A stretch of 47,612 nt of DNA, taken from NCBI GenBank assembly GCA_902764705.1, contig CACWWZ010000024.1, forward strand, positions 2,304 through 49,915. The letters run 5' to 3'. Position numbers and translations under genes: made by a program. The notes beneath the pieces were generated by a model, which saw nothing but the letters and a program-made list of their open reading frames with translations, was not told the origin of the DNA and did no database searches. Source of the DNA: an uncultured Prevotellaceae bacterium (GTDB lineage: Bacteria; Bacteroidota; Bacteroidia; Bacteroidales; Bacteroidaceae). Each line of letters begins with the position of its first letter. Within the stretch, counting starts at the first letter, position 1. This document shows positions 44,271 to 47,612 of the stretch, piece by piece.

Positions 44271-45638
44271 TCAGAATTTGAGCGTTTCGACACGCTGTTC
44301 AGGCATGTAGTGTACGAACATAATCATGCGGTTCATCATACCACCGTTACCGATACGCTCGAAGTTCAGCGGAGTCTGGAACGGCGTATAGCCTACCATG
44401 CCCGAGGCACCGGTAAACCTATCGCCATAAAGGTGCATGCCCTTGATGAAGAAATAGGCGTGGTCGAAACCGGTAGCGGCATATTTCGCATGGTAGTTCT
44501 GCATGTCCTGATGGAAATTCCAGCGGTACTTCTGCTTGAAGCGTGTGGTCCTAGGCGACAGCGGGTCCATATAATATGTCGTAGGCACACAGACGTCAAA
44601 CTTATAGAAATTGTCTAGATGCTGGCGGGTATACATAAGCCATTCCGTATATCCGAACACCGAGATCCTCAACTCAGGGCTGGTCATCAACAGGCCGTTC
44701 AGCTTGGCGAATACCACGTTCAGCTCCTGCGAGCGACTTGTGTTGAGCACTACTACATTGCGCTGGGTCGTCGAGAAGCATTTCTTGAACATCGCTTCGC
44801 TAGAACGCAGGTTGGTAATGGAATAGACCTGTCCCTCCTGCTCCAGCTTACGGCGCAGTGTCGACGTGAAGCCGCCCTTGGTGCTCGTCGTGTCGTTACA
44901 GTCGATAATGATGGTGTGGTAGTCCTTGTAGCGCTGGCAGTAACGGAACGAATAGGCCTCGTTCAGCGTGTTGCCGTTCTGGAACACCTGAAAGAGGTTT
45001 CCGTTGTTGTACACTTCTGTAGAATTGATGCTGAACGGTATCAGCACCTTGACGTTGTTCTTCAGCGCATAGTCGCCCAAGGCCTTCAGTTGTTTCGTAT
45101 ACAGCGGACCGATAATCAGGTCGCGGTCGGATACGTGGTCTTCCAGCAACGTGGTACGGATGTCAGCATCCTCAGGCACATTCCATGCTCTGACATCGGT
45201 CGAGATACCATTAGCCTTCAGACTGTCGCAAGCCATCAGCACGCCGCGATAGTACTCCGTCATGCGCTTGCCGTCGCCATTTTCATTGTGCAGAGGCAAC
45301 ATCACCCCAATACGTATCGCACGCTTGCGCATGTCAGTATCGGCCTTACCCTTCACAGGCGTCTCGGCCATCACGTCGACATTGTCCTTAGGCTCCTGGC
45401 CTTTGGCAAAAGGAATCTTGATAATGTCACCTTTCTTCAATTCGTAGCCAGGAGTCTTCATCTCCGGATTGGCATCAATCAGTTCCTGCACCGTAATACC
45501 ATTGTCACGGGCTATGCCGAAGATGGTCTCCTTGCGCTTTACCTCGTGTAAATCCTTGAAAACCTGTTGTGCCAGCGCGGTTTCAGCAACGAACGAAGCC
45601 ACCGCCAGCAACAGGAAATATCTCATCTTTTGTCTCAT
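44271..45638 (-). CDS. Periplasmic LysM protein with a substrate-binding-protein-like domain
   Basis: With ATG 45638 (MRQKMRYFLLLAVASFVAET) the protein has 455 residues: a signal peptide, a LysM domain near 25-75 (HEVKRKETIFGIARDNGITV, ending KKGDIIKIPF), a linker, and a domain starting IRIGVMLPLHNENGDGKRM that resembles periplasmic-binding-protein type 1 folds. LysM suggests peptidoglycan attachment. The ligand is unknown. The open frame extends further upstream to 45800, but the -7 box lies at 45668-45675, so the short start is preferred. It precedes the PorT-like gene. Confidence 0.85.
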   Translation of the reverse strand: MRQKMRYFLLLAVASFVAETALAQQVFKDLHEVKRKETIFGIARDNGITVQELIDANPEMKTPGYELKKGDIIKIPFAKGQEPKDNVDVMAETPVKGKADTDMRKRAIRIGVMLPLHNENGDGKRMTEYYRGVLMACDSLKANGISTDVRAWNVPEDADIRTTLLEDHVSDRDLIIGPLYTKQLKALGDYALKNNVKVLIPFSINSTEVYNNGNLFQVFQNGNTLNEAYSFRYCQRYKDYHTIIIDCNDTTSTKGGFTSTLRRKLEQEGQVYSITNLRSSEAMFKKCFSTTQRNVVVLNTSRSQELNVVFAKLNGLLMTSPELRISVFGYTEWLMYTRQHLDNFYKFDVCVPTTYYMDPLSPRTTRFKQKYRWNFHQDMQNYHAKYAATGFDHAYFFIKGMHLYGDRFTGASGMVGYTPFQTPLNFERIGNGGMMNRMIMFVHYMPEQRVETLKF

Positions 45639-45667
45639 CATTTTACTTGTTTCTTCATTTTGCGCTA

Positions 45668-45675
45668 CAAAAGTA
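45668..45675 (-). promoter_or_regulatory. -7 box of the LysM gene promoter
   Basis: TACTTTTG on the minus strand (45675-45668) matches TAnnTTTG, 29 bases before ATG 45638. No clear -33 TTTG is visible. Confidence 0.6.
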
Positions 45676-45732
45676 CTAAATAAGTAAGAGAAAAAAAAAG
45701 AAAATGGCATTTTTTCTTTCTTTTCCATGTTG

Positions 45733-47310
45733 TTACTTTGCCTTACGGGCATTTTCCGTCTCTTCGCGCTTAGCCTTGTAGTAACGATCCACAAAGTCAA
45801 TCTGCTTGCGGTTGGGCACCGTAATCAGCGTGGCTCCGTTGCTGAACTGCATCGTGGTGGGCTTCGACTCGTCGAACGTCGGCCAGTAAGGCAGTCCCTT
45901 GCCATTGGGGTTGCACGTCTTGGCGAAGTTCACCCAATATTGTTGCAGCATCTCGGCCACAGCGGCCTCGTGGGGATATTTGTCAGGCTGACCCAGGAAA
46001 GTGGTGTTCAGATACATGATGTCGTCAGCATGGGCAACACCCTTGCGGCGCTTGTCTGGCGAGAAACTCACCGTCGAGGGTTGTGCCAAAAAAGCAGCAT
46101 AGGCGGCACTCTTACCAGTCTTGGCCTGCAGACTCACCCAGGCATACGACGGCCAGGCAAAACCCATATCACGGAAGGCATCGCCAAAGCCGTGCCAAGC
46201 TTCGTCGTCGGTGTTGCCGGGGTATACCTTCAAGGCCTCGTCAGCCCAACTGCCAAATATCTGCCCAACGGTTTTCTTATAGTCCTCGACCTTGATGTTG
46301 CCGGGCGAGAAGAGTGCACCCTCGTCCGAGTTCGTCATTACAATAACGGGTACATCATTATATTCTCCGCGCTCGTAGAGACGGTACTGGTCGTCGCAGA
46401 TAACATAGCCGTCGACGCAGGGCCAGAAACCGGCAAAGCCTACGTTGCCGTCACAAAGTTCCATTGCAGTCATCTTACGCATCTGCTTGATATTCTTTTT
46501 CTTAAGATGCTTCTGGAAAGCTAGCCCTTGTTGCTCGGCGCCCTTCTGCGAGGCATCCAAGCCCAGGCTGCGAGGCTGGTCGGTCCATGGGGCAAACGAA
46601 CCGCCGCTATGGCTGATGCAGGCACGGAACAGTCCCCTAGCCAATGGCGAGGCGCAAAGCATGCTACAGCTGATGGCACCTGCCGACTCACCGAAGATGG
46701 TCACCTTCGAGGCATCGCCGCCAAAGTTACCAATGTTACGCTGCACCCACTGCAGGGCATAAATCTGGTCCAGCAAACCGTAGTTGCCGGAATGTCCCTC
46801 GGGCGACTCCTTCGTCAATTCCGGATGAGCCATAAAACCCAGCGCACCCGTACGATATTCTATGCTGACAATGACCACGCCGCGACGAGCCAGACTGGTC
46901 CATAGGTCGCCACCATACCACTCCGTCTGGAATCCGCCACCATGAATCCACACCATCACGGGCAGGCGTTCTGCCGCCGACTTGGCGGGTGTGGCGATGC
47001 CCAGATACAGGCAGTCCTCACTCATTATGTCGGCAGTACGACCTTCACGGGTAGGCTGTGGGGGCAACGGACCAAACGTGTCACACACCCTGACACCCTC
47101 CCAAGCTTTGGCAGGTTGCGGAGCCTTCCAGCGCAGGTCGCCCACTGGAGGCGCAGCATACGGTATGGCCTTATATATCGCCAAGTCTGTGCCATCGGCA
47201 ACACCTTCCACATCGCCCGTTTCCACGTGCGTTTTCAACAAAGGCTGCGCATAAGATACCGTCACCAGCCCCATCAGTCCAAAGACCAAAAGAAAAAAGT
47301 ACCTCTTCAT
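45733..47310 (-). CDS. Secreted carboxylesterase, type B
   Basis: The 525-residue alpha/beta hydrolase has a signal peptide (MKRYFFLLVFGLMGLVTVSYAQ). The oxyanion-hole motif VWIHGGGF is near 120, the SEDCLYLGIATP motif near 97, and the nucleophile serine in FGESAGAIS near 207. A likely acid is in TNSDEGALF near 335 and the histidine in VAHADDIMY near 426. It hydrolyses esters of unknown identity, perhaps acetyl or feruloyl groups on plant glycans. It has its own promoter at 47343-47372. Confidence 0.93.
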   Translation of the reverse strand: MKRYFFLLVFGLMGLVTVSYAQPLLKTHVETGDVEGVADGTDLAIYKAIPYAAPPVGDLRWKAPQPAKAWEGVRVCDTFGPLPPQPTREGRTADIMSEDCLYLGIATPAKSAAERLPVMVWIHGGGFQTEWYGGDLWTSLARRGVVIVSIEYRTGALGFMAHPELTKESPEGHSGNYGLLDQIYALQWVQRNIGNFGGDASKVTIFGESAGAISCSMLCASPLARGLFRACISHSGGSFAPWTDQPRSLGLDASQKGAEQQGLAFQKHLKKKNIKQMRKMTAMELCDGNVGFAGFWPCVDGYVICDDQYRLYERGEYNDVPVIVMTNSDEGALFSPGNIKVEDYKKTVGQIFGSWADEALKVYPGNTDDEAWHGFGDAFRDMGFAWPSYAWVSLQAKTGKSAAYAAFLAQPSTVSFSPDKRRKGVAHADDIMYLNTTFLGQPDKYPHEAAVAEMLQQYWVNFAKTCNPNGKGLPYWPTFDESKPTTMQFSNGATLITVPNRKQIDFVDRYYKAKREETENARKAK

Positions 47311-47342
47311 CGTTTTTACATTTTGTAGTTAATTTGCTTATG

Positions 47343-47372
47343 CAAAGATAGTGATAATTCCTGATTAATCAA
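47343..47372 (-). promoter_or_regulatory. Promoter of the carboxylesterase gene
   Basis: On the minus strand, TTG (47372-47370), 19 bases, TATCTTTG (47350-47343). The ATG is 32 bases downstream. Confidence 0.65.
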
Positions 47373-47420
47373 CAATTTCTCGTGTTTTTTATCGTCAATT
47401 TAAAAAAAATGAGGCAAAAG

Positions 47421-47452
47421 TTTGGTGGTCTCACGGAAAATGTCTACCTTTG
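47421..47452 (+). promoter_or_regulatory. Promoter of tRNA-His
   Basis: TTTG (47421-47424), 20 bases, TACCTTTG (47445-47452): exact consensus. The tRNA starts about 73 bases downstream. Confidence 0.8.
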
Positions 47453-47513
47453 CACCCGCAAATCGCCAAAAGGCGCTTCGCTTGTCGAAGAAAGCCGTGC
47501 GGAGATTACAATC

Positions 47514-47523
47514 GTTCTTTAAA
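47514..47523 (+). promoter_or_regulatory. boxA-like element in the tRNA-His leader
   Basis: GTTCTTTAAA lies 2 bases before the tRNA and resembles boxA. The 60-base leader before it also has a small hairpin (CGCC/GGCG) and CTTCG/CGAAG complementarity. Confidence 0.4.
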
Positions 47524-47525
47524 AT

Positions 47526-47600
47526 GGTGCCCGTAGTTCAGTTGGTTAGAGCGTCAGATTGTGGTTCTGAATGTCGACGGTTCGAGTCCGTCCGGGCACC
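47526..47600 (+). tRNA. tRNA-His (anticodon GUG)
   Basis: Acceptor GTGCCCG (47527-47533) pairs with CGGGCAC (47593-47599). The extra G at 47526 faces discriminator C47600, the histidine-specific G-1:C73 identity pair, encoded in the gene. Anticodon stem TCAGA/TCTGA encloses TTGTGGT with anticodon GTG. CCA is not encoded. Confidence 0.95.
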
Positions 47601-47612
47601 CCTCAAAGCAAA

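Noticed and set aside
44619-45551. A 310-codon open frame antisense to the LysM gene
   Set aside because: Codon bias of the real gene keeps the opposite frame open; the product is low-complexity and unlike any family, and there is no promoter or gene-like spacing.

Overview
The window is a chromosomal segment of a Bacteroidales bacterium, most likely a Prevotella/Segatella-type member of the Prevotellaceae. Four things point there: promoters of the Bacteroidetes form TTTG-N19/20-TAnnTTTG, the F-type ATP synthase order atpDC-(atpI-like)-BEFHAG with a short epsilon subunit, lineage families such as DUF3256, DUF4296, DUF5715 and a PorT-like barrel, and a tiny smalltalk-like protein. No prophage, transposase, plasmid module or CRISPR array is visible. 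Almost all of it is housekeeping DNA.

Layout. 1-640: the 3' end of a probable HU-like DNA-binding protein gene followed by two very small genes and a terminator. 640-965: a 325-base gap with duplicated promoter-like repeats, leading into thrC. 965-6797: thrC, uxaB, uvrA. 6908-7401: four tRNA genes (Thr-CGU, Gly-CCC, Ser-GCU, Glu-CUC). 7622-15746 (minus strand): one tight operon, ileS, a DksA-like gene, lspA, a DUF4296 lipoprotein gene, an overlapping 76-residue ORF, a nucleoside transporter, rsmE and DUF3256. 15882-17884 (minus): cobD translationally coupled to a WecB-like gene. 18175-23884 (plus): HU, a 29-residue basic protein, rng, a glycosyltransferase, a hybrid histidine kinase and a membrane endonuclease/phosphatase. 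23940-31441 (minus): DUF5715 and TPR genes behind the complete leucine set leuA-leuC-leuD-cimA-like-leuB, headed by a leader-peptide attenuator. 31828-39176 (minus): the ATP synthase operon. 39316-40734: an alanine/sodium symporter on its own promoter. 40789-47310 (minus): a secreted endonuclease/phosphatase, a POT peptide transporter, a PorT-like protein, a LysM/periplasmic-binding protein and a secreted carboxylesterase. 47526-47600: tRNA-His.

The observations most worth a second look are: (i) the leu leader, with a 21-residue Ile/Leu-rich peptide and a clear terminator/antiterminator pair; (ii) a WecB-like protein that has lost three of the four catalytic residues known from E. coli WecB and is coupled to cobD; (iii) short 7-base repeats of the kind usually seen between genes that here lie inside coding sequence, one inserted in the cimA-like enzyme and another forming the core of a signal peptide; (iv) inverted arrays of related repeats inside the ATP synthase operon; (v) an isoleucyl-tRNA synthetase with a GIHH signature in place of HxGH; (vi) a 188-base out-of-frame gene overlap at 10335-10522; (vii) a tRNA-Ser whose acceptor stem does not close. 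I do not see a wholly new multi-gene system. The novelty is in small proteins, regulatory leaders and repeat exaptation. All family assignments come from reading the sequence and recalling families, not from searches.
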